DNA from: Albugo candida
Lineage: Eukaryota; Oomycota; Peronosporomycetes; Albuginales; Albuginaceae
Assembly: GCA_905220665.1 (NCBI GenBank)
Contig: CAJNAR010000179.1
Span: forward strand, 62,001-126,000
Reading direction: 5' to 3'
Length of the DNA stretch: 64,000 bases
Positions within the stretch are counted from its first letter, which is position 1. Each line of letters starts with the position of its first letter. A program made the translations under genes and the position numbers. A model generated the notes under the pieces. The model worked only from the letters and a program-made list of their open reading frames with translations. It ran no database searches and was not told the DNA's origin. Positions 21,875 to 31,976 of the stretch are shown in pieces.

Positions 21875-22453
21875 ATGGGGTCCTATGTCAGCATCATTAA
21901 TGATACTCCCAGCGAGGCTTATTGTAGAGTCGATAACACACTTACATTGAAAAAAGCATTAGCTTACGCAGCTGGTGCTTCTCTTCTATCACTGCTCCTA
22001 ACTAATTGTGAGATTATCCCAATTCTGACATCATTAGGCTTGTCTTCAATGCTTCTGACCGCTTCAGTATTGATACCTTCTCAGCGGAGCATGACCGCAG
22101 AGTTTATACGAAGTGTCGGTGCCACTGTACCTCACGATGCGAGAGATTACAGTGAACTTTTGCATGCTACTATCGATACTAGAATGCATGTGTTTGGTTT
22201 TGACTCGATTCAGCCCAAACAAATCTACACGTCCGACACATTATCGCTTTTTGTACAACGAACAGCTTATTGTTACAATTACGTCACGCAGTCCGATATG
22301 ATCACCGTCCACGTATACAGTAAGAATTTTATTTCCGATGGCTCCGCAATCCATGGCGTCGATTTGTATCCATTATCTATCATTACCACAGGCTCCTCTG
22401 AAGTCGCCAACTTTTTCAACGCAATGAGTTCAAATCAGACATCTCGAAGTTGA
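21875..22453 (+). CDS. MGSY-family membrane protein 2, predicted N-myristoylated
   Basis: Single-exon gene of 192 residues, tandem relative of the gene at 20237. It begins M-G-S-Y-V-S followed by I-I-N-D-T and a Cys near residue 18. A hydrophobic region spans about residues 28-68. The block L-L-H-A-T-I-D-T-R matches V-R-A-T-I-D-K-K of the first copy, and the tail has C-Y-N-Y-V-T-Q-S-D-M where the first has C-Y-S-Y-S-T-E-V-D-R. The leader before the ATG (CAAGTGAA ... ATGGG) is also shared. Divergence at the protein level is high, so duplication is not recent. Confidence 0.75.
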   Translation: MGSYVSIINDTPSEAYCRVDNTLTLKKALAYAAGASLLSLLLTNCEIIPILTSLGLSSMLLTASVLIPSQRSMTAEFIRSVGATVPHDARDYSELLHATIDTRMHVFGFDSIQPKQIYTSDTLSLFVQRTAYCYNYVTQSDMITVHVYSKNFISDGSAIHGVDLYPLSIITTGSSEVANFFNAMSSNQTSRS

Positions 22454-23120
22454 ACAAAGTTGGAGCGGAAACACTACGAGTCACAAAGATACTTTAGCAC
22501 TGTGTTAATGAGGCAATATATTATCCAGGCTTTTCCCGAGGCAAAAGCTCTATGCATATCGCCTTCTTCACGTAGTGGAATTGATCTAAAGAACGACTTT
22601 TGATTAGAGGAGCAGCACTAGTGGTTTCTTACTATGAAACAGGATCATTAGTCGACCAAGCCAGGTAAGATATTCCCTCTATAAAAAAGGTTTACGAGAC
22701 TGCAGTTGTAAATTAAGTTTTGACTCAAACATCCGACGCATTGACGCCAATGTTGTGCTACTCTTTTGGCAAATGATACATGCGTGAGACTTGAAGCGTA
22801 TATCTCCTTCTAAACATTGCTGACCGAGATCCGCACTCATCAATCGTCATTGTCGACAACTATCGCGATTCGATGCAAATTGTCATGTTGAGCATCGCTT
22901 GATGTAGCAGGAAACACCGCAGAGCTATACCATAGCACATGGATAAAAGGGACTCTCAAATGGTCGATCAAGAAGCTTTCAAAAGCACAAGTAGAGCAGA
23001 GTTGACACTTTGCGATGATGCCAATTACGAAGCAGAGAACGATGAACTATCATTGCAATCACTACTTACGTTAACTGAAGCGTGCGCGAAAATAGCGTTC
23101 CCACGCCAAGCTGTGCTCCA
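22454..23120. other. Intergenic upstream of RABL6
   Basis: No secure gene. A 61-codon open frame at 22939..23124 (M-D-K-R-D-S...) overlaps the RABL6 start in another frame. It may be an upstream ORF or an unspliced 5' exon, but no splice pair joining it in frame was clear. Confidence 0.4.
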
Positions 23121-24422
23121 ATGAAGTCTGGCCATTCAACACGTTCCAAGACGCAACCACATGCATCACGCCGACTTTCTTCGATGACGACCATACACAA
23201 TCTAAAAATCCTCATTCGTGGCGCAAAAGGAAGCGGGAAAACGTGTTTATTTCATCGATTACAAGGAAGACCCATTCCTTCCGAATATCAAAGCACATAT
23301 CAAATTCAAGTTGAGAAAATTCAGTGGCTGTCGAATGAATCGGTAGAGCCTGTACAGTGTGAGTTATGGGATGTTGTGGATTGCGCGTCCTCTACTGAGA
23401 CCGAAATTCAGGCTTCAGCATTCGTTTTACCTCAGCATATTTCCGTGATTTCAAATGGGTCGCATACAGTTGCACCGGCTGACACAACTACTGTCAATAT
23501 TTATCATCAGGCAACAAGTCTGATATTTATATTGAACATTACTGACTGGGAATCGTACACTTATGTTCGTGAAGCACTTGCACAAGTTCCTCGCCATATA
23601 CCGATTGTCATACTCGGCAATTTCAGAGATAAAGGTGCAAAACGTCAAGTGTTCAAGGAGGATATCGAGGAATTGCTTAAGGCAGCTGGAATCACCGCAA
23701 ATGAGGTTTTTGATGTACCCGAACCGATGTATTTCGAGTGTTGCCTGAAGAATTGCTATGGATTGAGAACTTTACATCAGTACTTTGGCATTTCATTTTT
23801 TCATTCAAAGCTTGGAAGTTTACGGCAGCAAATATTGACTGTAGAAAAGCAGCTAACTCGGGTAAAAAGTGACGTTCAAAATAGTATAATGGAGCAGCGT
23901 TATGCTGATTATCTCAAAGAGGTCGAAGCACTTCAACGGAAATTAGAATTGGATCCCTCTGAACTAGAAGCGCGGGAAAAGTCCACTCAAGACCCTGAGG
24001 ATGCTTTGATTCGTATGAGGAATGACGCGGAGGCGGTCGATCAAGATTTGCCGTCGCGCTATTCTCTCAAGGCAAACCTTTCAGATCTTAAGCTTGCATC
24101 TGATGACGACGGACCTGATCCTCATCCTTCTAGAAGCGTATTCGAAGCAGGGATGCATCTTTGTCATGGCGACAACAATGAAATAGAGAAGCATGGCGTC
24201 AACTTGAATACAGAAGTGATACCGTTGGGGATAAAGTTGGAAGATTTTCGAGTCGCAACCACGCGTCCGAGCGATTTGGACAATTTCTATTCGGACGAGG
24301 AAGATGATCATGCAGACTACGATGTGATCATCTCGCCAAAACGTCGTATAGCACAAGCAAAGGGCGCTCATAAGCAAGCATTCCTCGACTCGGATGTTTC
24401 GTCTGATGAGATGGAACGTTGA
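23121..24422 (+). CDS. RABL6: Rab-like GTPase RABL6 homologue
   Basis: Single exon, 433 residues from the ATG at 23121. The N-terminal half is a Ras-fold GTPase with a P-loop R-G-A-K-G-S-G-K-T-C, the RABL6-specific L-Q-G-R-P-I-P-S-E-Y and E-L-W-D-V-V-D switch region. The G4 motif is absent (I-L-G-N-F-R-D-K instead of NKxD), as in the family. The C-terminal half is coiled coil followed by acidic, disordered sequence with D-L-D-N-F-Y-S-D-E-E-D-D. Human RABL6 has the same long charged tail. The start is uncertain because the frame extends further upstream. Confidence 0.85.
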   Translation: MKSGHSTRSKTQPHASRRLSSMTTIHNLKILIRGAKGSGKTCLFHRLQGRPIPSEYQSTYQIQVEKIQWLSNESVEPVQCELWDVVDCASSTETEIQASAFVLPQHISVISNGSHTVAPADTTTVNIYHQATSLIFILNITDWESYTYVREALAQVPRHIPIVILGNFRDKGAKRQVFKEDIEELLKAAGITANEVFDVPEPMYFECCLKNCYGLRTLHQYFGISFFHSKLGSLRQQILTVEKQLTRVKSDVQNSIMEQRYADYLKEVEALQRKLELDPSELEAREKSTQDPEDALIRMRNDAEAVDQDLPSRYSLKANLSDLKLASDDDGPDPHPSRSVFEAGMHLCHGDNNEIEKHGVNLNTEVIPLGIKLEDFRVATTRPSDLDNFYSDEEDDHADYDVIISPKRRIAQAKGAHKQAFLDSDVSSDEMER

Positions 24423-24609
24423 GAATGACGGCCAACAACGACGATGAAAGCTTTAATGACCGTCGAATTAGGGACTGCATCGATTTTGAGATAAAGGCGA
24501 CATCGTGCCGAATAATAAATTGCATTCGTGGAGTAAATGGACGTGAGCCATAATCGCTACGTAAGTGGCCTCACGGTACCACGACAATCTCCTGAATCAT
24601 GAATATGCG

Positions 24610-25047
24610 CTACATGGCAATTTCTTTGGCGTACTTTTCCTTTGCTTCTTTTTCCAGAACTACATTCACTCTTCCTGTAGTTGGATCGGTTCCTAGTGGC
24701 CGTCGAAAGAGCAATATGTGCGGCTCCGGCCTACATGTGTGACAGAAAATTGTTTTTACGGACTGTGTGACGTCAAAACGTGACTACGTACTTATGAATG
24801 GCATAATGTACCCATCCGCGACTCTGCTGTACTCCTAATTGCCGCCATTCCGCCTCTGTGAGCAATCGATCGGGCAAACTTCGCTGCACCTCTTTTGGTA
24901 AAATCACGTGTCTAAAGAAGCGCGGGAAAGAATGTTTTAGCTGAAGATAAAAGCTTGTTGGATATTGCCTACAACAGACCTAAATTCGTACTCATCGTCG
25001 GCGTATTTCTCGGAGTATTCAATGCGCGAACTCAAGTCGTGCGTCAT
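24610..25047 (-). CDS. CKS1: Cyclin-dependent kinase regulatory subunit CKS1
   Basis: Small CDK-binding protein of the cell cycle. It is split into exons of 68, 120 and 121 bases (25047..24980, 24911..24792, 24730..24610), too short for simple ORF finding. The product is 102 residues. It contains E-Y-S-E-K-Y-A-D-D-E-Y-E-F-R, H-V-I-L-P-K, E-W-R-Q-L-G-V-Q-Q-S-R-G-W-V-H-Y and E-P-H-I-L-L-F-R-R-P, the anion-pocket and CDK-contact motifs. A phase-2 junction rebuilds both the Arg after E-F and the Lys before P-E-P-H. Introns are 68 and 61 bases. Confidence 0.93.
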
Positions 25048-25148
25048 TAGGAATGAATGTTTGGATTCAGTGAAGCATGTCCACAATTCAGTTAATTGCG
25101 ACGCAATTCAATTTAAATCTGCTATATCGCATAACCTTTTTCATTTTG

Positions 25149-26615
25149 TTAAAAAGAAGCGTTTCCCGGCCAGCGCGGAAATGGAATCACATCGCGAATA
25201 TTCTCGATTCCTGTGACAAAACGAATAAGCCGTTCAAATCCAAGCCCAAATCCGGAATGAGGGACACTTCCATATCGCCTCAGGTCCATGTACCACTGAT
25301 AATCTTCCACATTGGCACCAGAATCGAGAATTCTCTGCTCTAAGACTTCATATCGCTCTTCTCGCTGGCTTCCACCGATAATTTCCCCCACTCTCGGGAC
25401 CAACACATCCGCAGCCGCAACAGTTTTCCCATCATCATTCAGACGCATGTAAAAACTCTTGATTTCCTTTGGGTAATCATGTATGACCACCGGGTGTTTG
25501 TACACTATCTCAGTTAAGTATCGTTCATGCTCTGAGCCTAAATCGGCGCCCCACTCTGGTTGCACGGTGAATTTTCCTTTTTTGCGGTGTTTTGGCTCCG
25601 ACAAAAGCTGAATCGCATCAGTATAAGTCATACGTATGAAAGCCTTTGCGACTGTATTCTCAAGGCGTTCCACCAAACCTTTTTCTACTTGCTGATCGAA
25701 AAACACCAAGTCCTCTCGACAGTATTCCAATGCGTACCGCGCGCAGTATTTCAAATAGTCTTCCGCTAAATCAATGTTCATTTTGAGATCAGCGAATGCA
25801 ATTTCTGGCTCAATCATCCAAAATTCGGCCAAATGGCGCGCAGTATTTGAATTCTCCGCTCGGAATGTGGGACCAAATGTGTACACATCAGACAGAGCAC
25901 AGCAATGCGTTTCCACGTTGAGTTGTCCCGATACACTTAAATACGCCGCTCGGTTAAAAAAATCTTTGGAGAAATCGACACTTCCACTGGGTGTGCGTGA
26001 AATAGTATCATTCGCATTTTTGGGCATCAGAGTGGTCACATGAAACATTTCCCCAGCGCCTTCACAATCTGAGGTTGTTATGATTGGCGTATGAATGTAC
26101 AGAAACCCATGAGTATGGAAAAATTCGTGCGTGGCAAAAGCCATTGCGTGTCGAACGCGCATCGTTGCACCATGAATGTTTGAACGTGGCCGAAGGTGAG
26201 CATACATTCTCAAGTGTTCTAATGTGTGCCTTTTTTTCGACATTGGGTATGTCGAGGCGTCCGGAATGGTTCCACATACGTCGACTTTGGAAGCTTTTAT
26301 TTCAATTTCTTGACCTTTTGCAGGAGATTCAACTACCTTTCCAACAACAGAAAAGCTTGCTCCTACACCGCCCGAAGCTAACGCAGCTGCAAATCCCTCT
26401 GTTTCGCCTTTAGTGATGACAACCTGAATACTTCGAAAGCAGGACCCATCATTCAATTGAAGAAAAGCAAACGAACCAGCACCAGCTTCGCGAAGCGTTT
26501 TGGACCATCCTTTCACAGTCACTACTTCATTGAGGGAAGTGAGGCTAGATGCAAATAAATCTTTCACACGGATGCGGTCACGTCGAAACAGCGCGGAGGT
26601 GACAGCGGAAGTCAT
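25149..26615 (-). CDS. NARS: Asparaginyl-tRNA synthetase
   Basis: Class II aminoacyl-tRNA synthetase charging tRNA-Asn. It is a single exon of 488 residues from the ATG at 26615. An OB-fold anticodon-binding domain (V-K-G-W-S-K-T-L-R, then S-C-F-R-S-I-Q) is followed by the catalytic core. Visible motifs are C-E-G-A-G-E-M-F, L-S-V-S-G-Q-L-N-V-E, the motif 2 region F-R-A-E-N-S-N-T-A-R-H-L-A-E-F-W-M and motif 3 H-S-G-F-G-L-G-F-E-R-L. Length and lack of an N-terminal extension resemble the bacterial-type enzyme, which may serve cytosol, organelle or both. Confidence 0.94.
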   Translation of the reverse strand: MTSAVTSALFRRDRIRVKDLFASSLTSLNEVVTVKGWSKTLREAGAGSFAFLQLNDGSCFRSIQVVITKGETEGFAAALASGGVGASFSVVGKVVESPAKGQEIEIKASKVDVCGTIPDASTYPMSKKRHTLEHLRMYAHLRPRSNIHGATMRVRHAMAFATHEFFHTHGFLYIHTPIITTSDCEGAGEMFHVTTLMPKNANDTISRTPSGSVDFSKDFFNRAAYLSVSGQLNVETHCCALSDVYTFGPTFRAENSNTARHLAEFWMIEPEIAFADLKMNIDLAEDYLKYCARYALEYCREDLVFFDQQVEKGLVERLENTVAKAFIRMTYTDAIQLLSEPKHRKKGKFTVQPEWGADLGSEHERYLTEIVYKHPVVIHDYPKEIKSFYMRLNDDGKTVAAADVLVPRVGEIIGGSQREERYEVLEQRILDSGANVEDYQWYMDLRRYGSVPHSGFGLGFERLIRFVTGIENIRDVIPFPRWPGNASF

Positions 26616-26765
26616 GGAGCACCAGACAGCAGTGATTTGTTGCAATTGGTTGATATTTATTTTTAATACAAGTACAACCAATCGCTGTCATTTCTGACTA
26701 TTTTATTCACCAATCAGATATTGTCTAGAACAAGCTTTTCAATCAATCAAATGGATATGCAATTT

Positions 26766-27749
26766 CTAGAGCTTTATGTTTTCCGATAGCGTCCGCTGGT
26801 TGCTTTCGAATAATGACGTAACACGCATGACGACCGTCCATGTAATGGCTTGACCTGGCGCCATCCGTGTCAAACGAGGCAAAAGTCCTTTCCAAAGCGC
26901 CATGAATCCTTCTTCTTTAGCGATTGTCTGTATCGCGTGAAAGACACCTCTATATTTTAATGTTTGACCTTGAATGCTTTCTTGTGCCATCAATCGAGTC
27001 TTCAGAACATCAGCCGGCGTATTGAAGCAAGGACCAAGTGATCCAGCAATCATGCCATTGATGAAGGTGGCGTATGGCGGTAGAAGTATGCCATCACCAT
27101 CTTCTTTCTTCCACAAATTTGAATTGAGCCAGGCCATCGCCATAAAATTGAAGGCTTGGTTACTTCCTTGTCGCGCCATTGTAGGAACATTTCCTTTCCA
27201 TAGGGCAGTCCATCCTTCTTGTTTGATGACTTTTCGAGCACAATCAATCGGTCCGCTGTATCTCCCAACGCCGACTTCTTTCTGCATTCGAGTTTTGATC
27301 ACTTCAAAAGGAGTAACAATAATAATAGACTCAAGACACCCGGCCAGTAGCCCAGCTGAAAAATTAATTCTTGGAGTGATTAGTTGATCCTTTCCACCAG
27401 CGATTTTCTCTCGAAACCAAGAAAACGACCCGAAACGAAGTGCGTACTTCAACACCATATTTGATAGAAAAGGGGACAGCCCTTTATATAGAGCCCGACC
27501 ACCTTCCTGGCGGTAAATAGTATCAATACAGTTCACCATACCTTTATATTTTTGCGTTCTATCGAGTTGCAGCCTTGTTTTTGTCACATCTAATGGCTGT
27601 AATAAACACGCTTCAACCACGCCACCTGCCATACCGGCCATCATTTTGAGGTATACAGGTACAGGGCGCGATTGCAAATCGGACGAAATCGCATCTTTCA
27701 ATGCGCTCGTCGCTAGCAGTTTTCTTTGAGAGGATGTATCGAGACTCAT
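26766..27749 (-). CDS. Mitochondrial carrier, succinate-fumarate/tricarboxylate type
   Basis: Inner-membrane solute carrier of 327 residues, single exon, with the threefold repeat intact. Repeat signatures are P-L-D-V-T-K-T-R-L, P-F-E-V-I-K-T-R-M and P-A-D-V-L-K-T-R-L. Contact-site residues such as R-Q-G-S-N-Q-A in helix 4 resemble citrate and succinate-fumarate (SFC1/ACR1) carriers more than ADP/ATP carriers. The substrate is inferred. The ATG at 27749 leaves a 30-residue matrix-side leader. Confidence 0.85.
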   Translation of the reverse strand: MSLDTSSQRKLLATSALKDAISSDLQSRPVPVYLKMMAGMAGGVVEACLLQPLDVTKTRLQLDRTQKYKGMVNCIDTIYRQEGGRALYKGLSPFLSNMVLKYALRFGSFSWFREKIAGGKDQLITPRINFSAGLLAGCLESIIIVTPFEVIKTRMQKEVGVGRYSGPIDCARKVIKQEGWTALWKGNVPTMARQGSNQAFNFMAMAWLNSNLWKKEDGDGILLPPYATFINGMIAGSLGPCFNTPADVLKTRLMAQESIQGQTLKYRGVFHAIQTIAKEEGFMALWKGLLPRLTRMAPGQAITWTVVMRVTSLFESNQRTLSENIKL

Positions 27750-28207
27750 GACCAAAGATTGCTTCTTGCAGTGGAAATCGAAGAATCATTGCAGTGTGAC
27801 GATATAGCGGCCTAAAAGCGGTAAGGGTACTTTCCGATGAGAACAAGTCTCTCCCAAATTGGACTCTTTTTTATACTCTTTCATTACATTGCACATTTGT
27901 ATCGGTTCATGGCACAAATTCGTACCGCGTTCATGTCTAACCGTCACACTAGGGCTCTCGATGTAAATTATCAGTACATTTTGGTCAAACATGTTAAAGT
28001 CTATACCAGATCTGCACTCTAGACCAAACAAAACTTAGCACTAAGTACTCTGTGTAAATTTACAATTGTTGACTTGCCAATGGCATTATCATTGGCATAG
28101 ACAATTTAGTTGATACTTAAACCATCACGGCAATCTTGAGGCTGCAGAGACTTTATTTCTTGCTTATAACAGCCAAACGGGTTGTCTCAAGTGCGTTTTA
28201 CGTGCTA
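27750..28207. other. Intergenic, carrier to RBM42
   Basis: No supportable gene in about 460 bases. Short open stretches on both strands lack motifs. The interval should hold the carrier promoter and the RBM42 3' end. Confidence 0.5.
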
Positions 28208-29131
28208 TCAAGGTCCAAATAAGTGCGCTTTTGTCCGCTTTTTCTTCTTCATTTTCTTGCGGGCAACTGCTTCGCTACGATCTTCCCATTTACTTTTATG
28301 TAATTTTACAGGTCGATTCCCAATGTATTTCCCATTCATCTCCCGCAGTGCTTTTGCGCAATCGAAAGGATCACCAAAGCTTACAAAACCGTACCCACGC
28401 GATTTATGAGTAAATTTATCTCGAATGACTTTGGCTCGCTGAAATGATGGAAACGAGCTAAAATTATGAGCCAATAATTCGTCAGTAACCTCGTTCCCCA
28501 AGTCGCCACAAAACAAACGGAAATCATTATCTGGCCACTCGGCCAACGTAGCGTCTTCCCACCGCTCTCCACCTGCCACTCGCACAAATCTCTTCGCCCC
28601 AACGTGTAACGGTCTTTGTGAGGGAGCGGATACAGATGATTGAGTCGACGTTTTTGGCTTTACGTTTTTATTAGGGTCGTAACCATAGACACTCTGCTGA
28701 GTATTCATAAGCTGTTGTTCCTCATTCGAAAGAAGCTGCCCTGTCGTCATATCTACTCGCGGAATGATTGTCTTTGACAGTGTACTCTGTGTGGGTACTG
28801 ACGACATGTACGCCATTTCACCTGTAATTCCAACGGGGAAACCACTAAGTGCGGCGTATTGTGTTGTCATGTTTCCAGCGATTACTGAGCTACCAATTGC
28901 ATTTTCTGCCGCATTTCGGTGCGGTGCAGGACGAGGTGGAGCTGCGTATACTTTGGGTGCCATTGAGCTTTCTTTCTTGTTGACATCAGCGCTTTTCTGA
29001 ATCGATTCATTCACATGATTTTTATTTTGTTCTATCTTGTTCTTGTTTCCTCCATCTTCTTTCGCATTACTCGTCTCAAGCGTTTTTAATTCCGCTTCAA
29101 ATCGAGCCAACTCATCCTCCAAAGACGCCAT
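28208..29131 (-). CDS. RBM42: RBM42-like RNA-binding protein
   Basis: Single exon of 307 residues. A C-terminal RRM spans about 205-290: F-R-L-F-C-G-D-L-G-N-E-V (RNP2), K-S-R-G-Y-G-F-V-S-F (RNP1) and the closing N-R-P-V-K-L-H-K-S-K-W. Just before it lies W-E-D-A-T-L-A-E-W-P-D-N-D, a signature shared with RBM42. The N-terminal half is low complexity with a coiled start. The extreme C-terminus is very basic (K-K-M-K-K-K-K-R). The gene is divergent from WDR75, with starts 104 bases apart. Confidence 0.88.
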   Translation of the reverse strand: MASLEDELARFEAELKTLETSNAKEDGGNKNKIEQNKNHVNESIQKSADVNKKESSMAPKVYAAPPRPAPHRNAAENAIGSSVIAGNMTTQYAALSGFPVGITGEMAYMSSVPTQSTLSKTIIPRVDMTTGQLLSNEEQQLMNTQQSVYGYDPNKNVKPKTSTQSSVSAPSQRPLHVGAKRFVRVAGGERWEDATLAEWPDNDFRLFCGDLGNEVTDELLAHNFSSFPSFQRAKVIRDKFTHKSRGYGFVSFGDPFDCAKALREMNGKYIGNRPVKLHKSKWEDRSEAVARKKMKKKKRTKAHLFGP

Positions 29132-29235
29132 CTTGCGTTTTACTGATACGAGGCAGTTATCAATGAAAAACTAACAGTTAGATAACTCTATTCTGATTGG
29201 TTATTGGATCGGATGGAAATGAGGCAGTCCAAAGA

Positions 29236-31908
29236 ATGCAAAAGCCAGCATGCGTGACTCGTTCCTTGCAGCAGTTGAATACGCAAACACCGATCCATCC
29301 AACTCACTGCGCTCCCTCACTGTCCTCGCCCATTGAGTACTCCATTGACGGTCGCTATCTGTTCCAACGCGAAGCCCACGTCATCCACATTCGTCATCCT
29401 CGTACGGGTCACATTCTGCACCAATGTCTTCGCACCAATGACGCACCTAATGCCACAAAATCGATTCCGTTAGCACCCGTAACGTGTATAACTTTACATC
29501 CATTGAATGCATTGCAATTGTATGCCGCTTACAGCGATCATCAAGTGATTCTGTGGGATTTTACCGAAGAAAAACAGCTCAAAAGCTTCCATGCAGACTA
29601 TCCTGTATTTTGGATGCATGTAAGTATACAGCAGCCGTGGATGCTGCATATGGTGATAGGCTTGAAATCGTCGTATTCCTATGTCTATTACAACGTACAA
29701 CACGCTCGAAAACAGCAAACATTTTCAGATAAAAACGTACCGATATCGGCGATCGCGTTACATTCTGTCGACAGCGCGAATCAAAATGAAAAAGTCGATT
29801 ATGTAGCAATTGCGTGCGATCGGCACATGGAACTTCTCTGTCTGCATCCAAAAAAAACGGACTCAACTGCTGACAGTATAGCGGTACAAAGGTATACATT
29901 CGATCACAATCAAAAAGTCACGTCTGTGGCATGGAATCCCAAAGACAGTGTCGTCGAATTCGCGCTCGGAGATGATAGTGGTCAAATCCATCTATACCAT
30001 TTACAAGCCGACCAAGCAGCCAGAAAGCTCTCAACTGCATCGTTTCGTGTGCACTCAAAATTACATTGGCATGCACATACGTTGCGTTGTTTACGTTATT
30101 CTTTGGATGGACAATTCCTCGTCTCAGGAGGAGAAGAATGCGTCTTGGTTTTCTGGCATCTTGCTACTGGACGACGATCGTATTTGCCGCGTCGATCAGC
30201 CCCAATCCTCGCAATCACAGCGCGAAAAGACTCGAATGCGAAGGATACCACTCGACCAAGCACAGTTGGGTACGGCGTTCTCCTAGACGATCACGTTCTC
30301 TTCCAATACAACTCGGTCACTCGTGAAGAAGAATGGCACGTTTCCGGGTTTGCTCGAAGTGGTACCAGTGCAAGACTAACCTTACCGAATTTTGAGATAC
30401 TTGAAGCATTCAAAGGTTTAGCGCCGACGATGGTGTTCGATCCGATCACAGGAACGCTTCCGTTGAATGGACAATCATCTGTCGGATTAATGCAATTCTA
30501 TGACCCACTTCAAGATCGTGTCGTCCAAAATCTTCAATTAACTGAACGTAATCCCGTTACCAGGACAGAATCTGGAGATGCTATGGTCGTCACAACAGCT
30601 CAGAAATGGCTTTTCAGTCCATGTGGCCAATATTTCATCACCTTACAAGCAGATGTTGTATCTCGTGGAGGCAATAAAGACCGATTGACGCCTCAAAATC
30701 ATACATTACGATGGTGGAAACGTCGGGAAGATGGGTCGTTTTTTCTTCACACAGCTGTAGATGCTCCACATGGAAATAGTCGTGTGACATGTATGGTCTA
30801 CTCGCCAGATACGCGATATTTACAGAGGAATTGGATGGCCACAGGCGATGAAAACGGTGAATTTCGCTTATGGAAATTAGGACCGTCCTCCAGTGCTAAC
30901 GAGGTAACTATTTGGCAGTGTCACGCAGTTGTACGACATCGACCGTACCCAATTACATCGATGCAATTCTCATCAGATGGATCACTATTAGCGGTCGCAT
31001 ATGGCAATCTTTTGACAATTTGGAAAACGGAAACAACATCGCTTGGCGCTGTATTTGCTTCTGCCGATGGAAACGCTATTATTGAGATCTTTTTCTCGGA
31101 CATCGCAACTCCGTTTCTCATCGTAAAGACCATTTACCAACTGCAGACTTGGAATCTTCTTACGCTCGCATTAGTGTGGGAGCACTCGTTTTCTTCCGAA
31201 AGAAGTTGGGTCTGCTTGCACCCGTCCCGTTCGCTTGTAACGATTTGCACTCCGATATCGTCTGTTGCCAACGAAAAGTGTGACTTTAGTCTTTTGGAAA
31301 TCGATATTGTGACTAATGTCGTGAGAAGTGAAACCCGTTTCGAGATGCCTGGGAAAACATCGATTTGGGCGCTCAGTTTCGCTCCAAAGTGTGAAAATCA
31401 GGCTCCAGCGGTTGTGCTTATGGATGAGGTATCGAATATGTGGATGCTGAGTCTGTCGGATTCCTCAGATACAACGGATCGACAGAAAGTGAAGGCTGAA
31501 GATACGAGTGATCCACGGGGAAAACTGGCTGGCATTTTGCCATTTGGAACGACAAACTCTGAGAATCAGTCGAAAACTTTGAATAAAAATGGCGTGCATT
31601 CGATTGAGTCAAAGGATTCCTCAATCGAGCTATTCGATGCTCCCTCGCATGTACTTCCACCGATTTCTAGCATGTATCGCCACTTTATGGACGGATTTAT
31701 CTCCAAAAAGACAGAAACACACCCCACTGTGAAGGATTCGCATCCGCTTACTGAAATGACAGAGCCTTCTCGTCCACAATCGAAATCGAAGCCGTTCCAC
31801 GCAAACCTCAAACGATGGACAAATGGACTCAAAATGGAAATGCTGAGTGACTCGACCTCATCGAATGTTAAGAAGTCTAAAACGCAATCGAAATCTTTTC
31901 AGCTTTGA
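29236..31908 (+). CDS. WDR75: WDR75/Utp17-like SSU processome WD-repeat protein
   Basis: Single exon, 890 residues from the first ATG. It has two WD40 propellers: early repeats with V-I-L-W-D-F and L-S-G/V-S-G-G-E-E-C-V-L-V-F-W, later ones with G-D-E-N-G-E-F-R-L-W. W-H-A-H-T-L-R-C-L-R-Y and G-R-R-S-Y-L-P-R fit WDR75/Utp17, a t-UTP subunit needed for Pol I transcription and 18S processing. The C-terminal 150 residues are Ser/Lys-rich and probably disordered. WDR74 and RPA43 elsewhere in the window act in the same general pathway. Confidence 0.85.
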   Translation: MQKPACVTRSLQQLNTQTPIHPTHCAPSLSSPIEYSIDGRYLFQREAHVIHIRHPRTGHILHQCLRTNDAPNATKSIPLAPVTCITLHPLNALQLYAAYSDHQVILWDFTEEKQLKSFHADYPVFWMHVSIQQPWMLHMVIGLKSSYSYVYYNVQHARKQQTFSDKNVPISAIALHSVDSANQNEKVDYVAIACDRHMELLCLHPKKTDSTADSIAVQRYTFDHNQKVTSVAWNPKDSVVEFALGDDSGQIHLYHLQADQAARKLSTASFRVHSKLHWHAHTLRCLRYSLDGQFLVSGGEECVLVFWHLATGRRSYLPRRSAPILAITARKDSNAKDTTRPSTVGYGVLLDDHVLFQYNSVTREEEWHVSGFARSGTSARLTLPNFEILEAFKGLAPTMVFDPITGTLPLNGQSSVGLMQFYDPLQDRVVQNLQLTERNPVTRTESGDAMVVTTAQKWLFSPCGQYFITLQADVVSRGGNKDRLTPQNHTLRWWKRREDGSFFLHTAVDAPHGNSRVTCMVYSPDTRYLQRNWMATGDENGEFRLWKLGPSSSANEVTIWQCHAVVRHRPYPITSMQFSSDGSLLAVAYGNLLTIWKTETTSLGAVFASADGNAIIEIFFSDIATPFLIVKTIYQLQTWNLLTLALVWEHSFSSERSWVCLHPSRSLVTICTPISSVANEKCDFSLLEIDIVTNVVRSETRFEMPGKTSIWALSFAPKCENQAPAVVLMDEVSNMWMLSLSDSSDTTDRQKVKAEDTSDPRGKLAGILPFGTTNSENQSKTLNKNGVHSIESKDSSIELFDAPSHVLPPISSMYRHFMDGFISKKTETHPTVKDSHPLTEMTEPSRPQSKSKPFHANLKRWTNGLKMEMLSDSTSSNVKKSKTQSKSFQL

Positions 31909-31976
31909 GTTTTAAATAAAGCATCGCAGCTCTCGTCTATTTAAAGGTGTCCATTGATCATTTCTATTTATCCCGA

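Noticed and set aside
22939..23124. 61-codon open frame before RABL6
   Set aside because: It overlaps the RABL6 start in another frame and no in-frame splice was clear; kept only as a possible upstream ORF.
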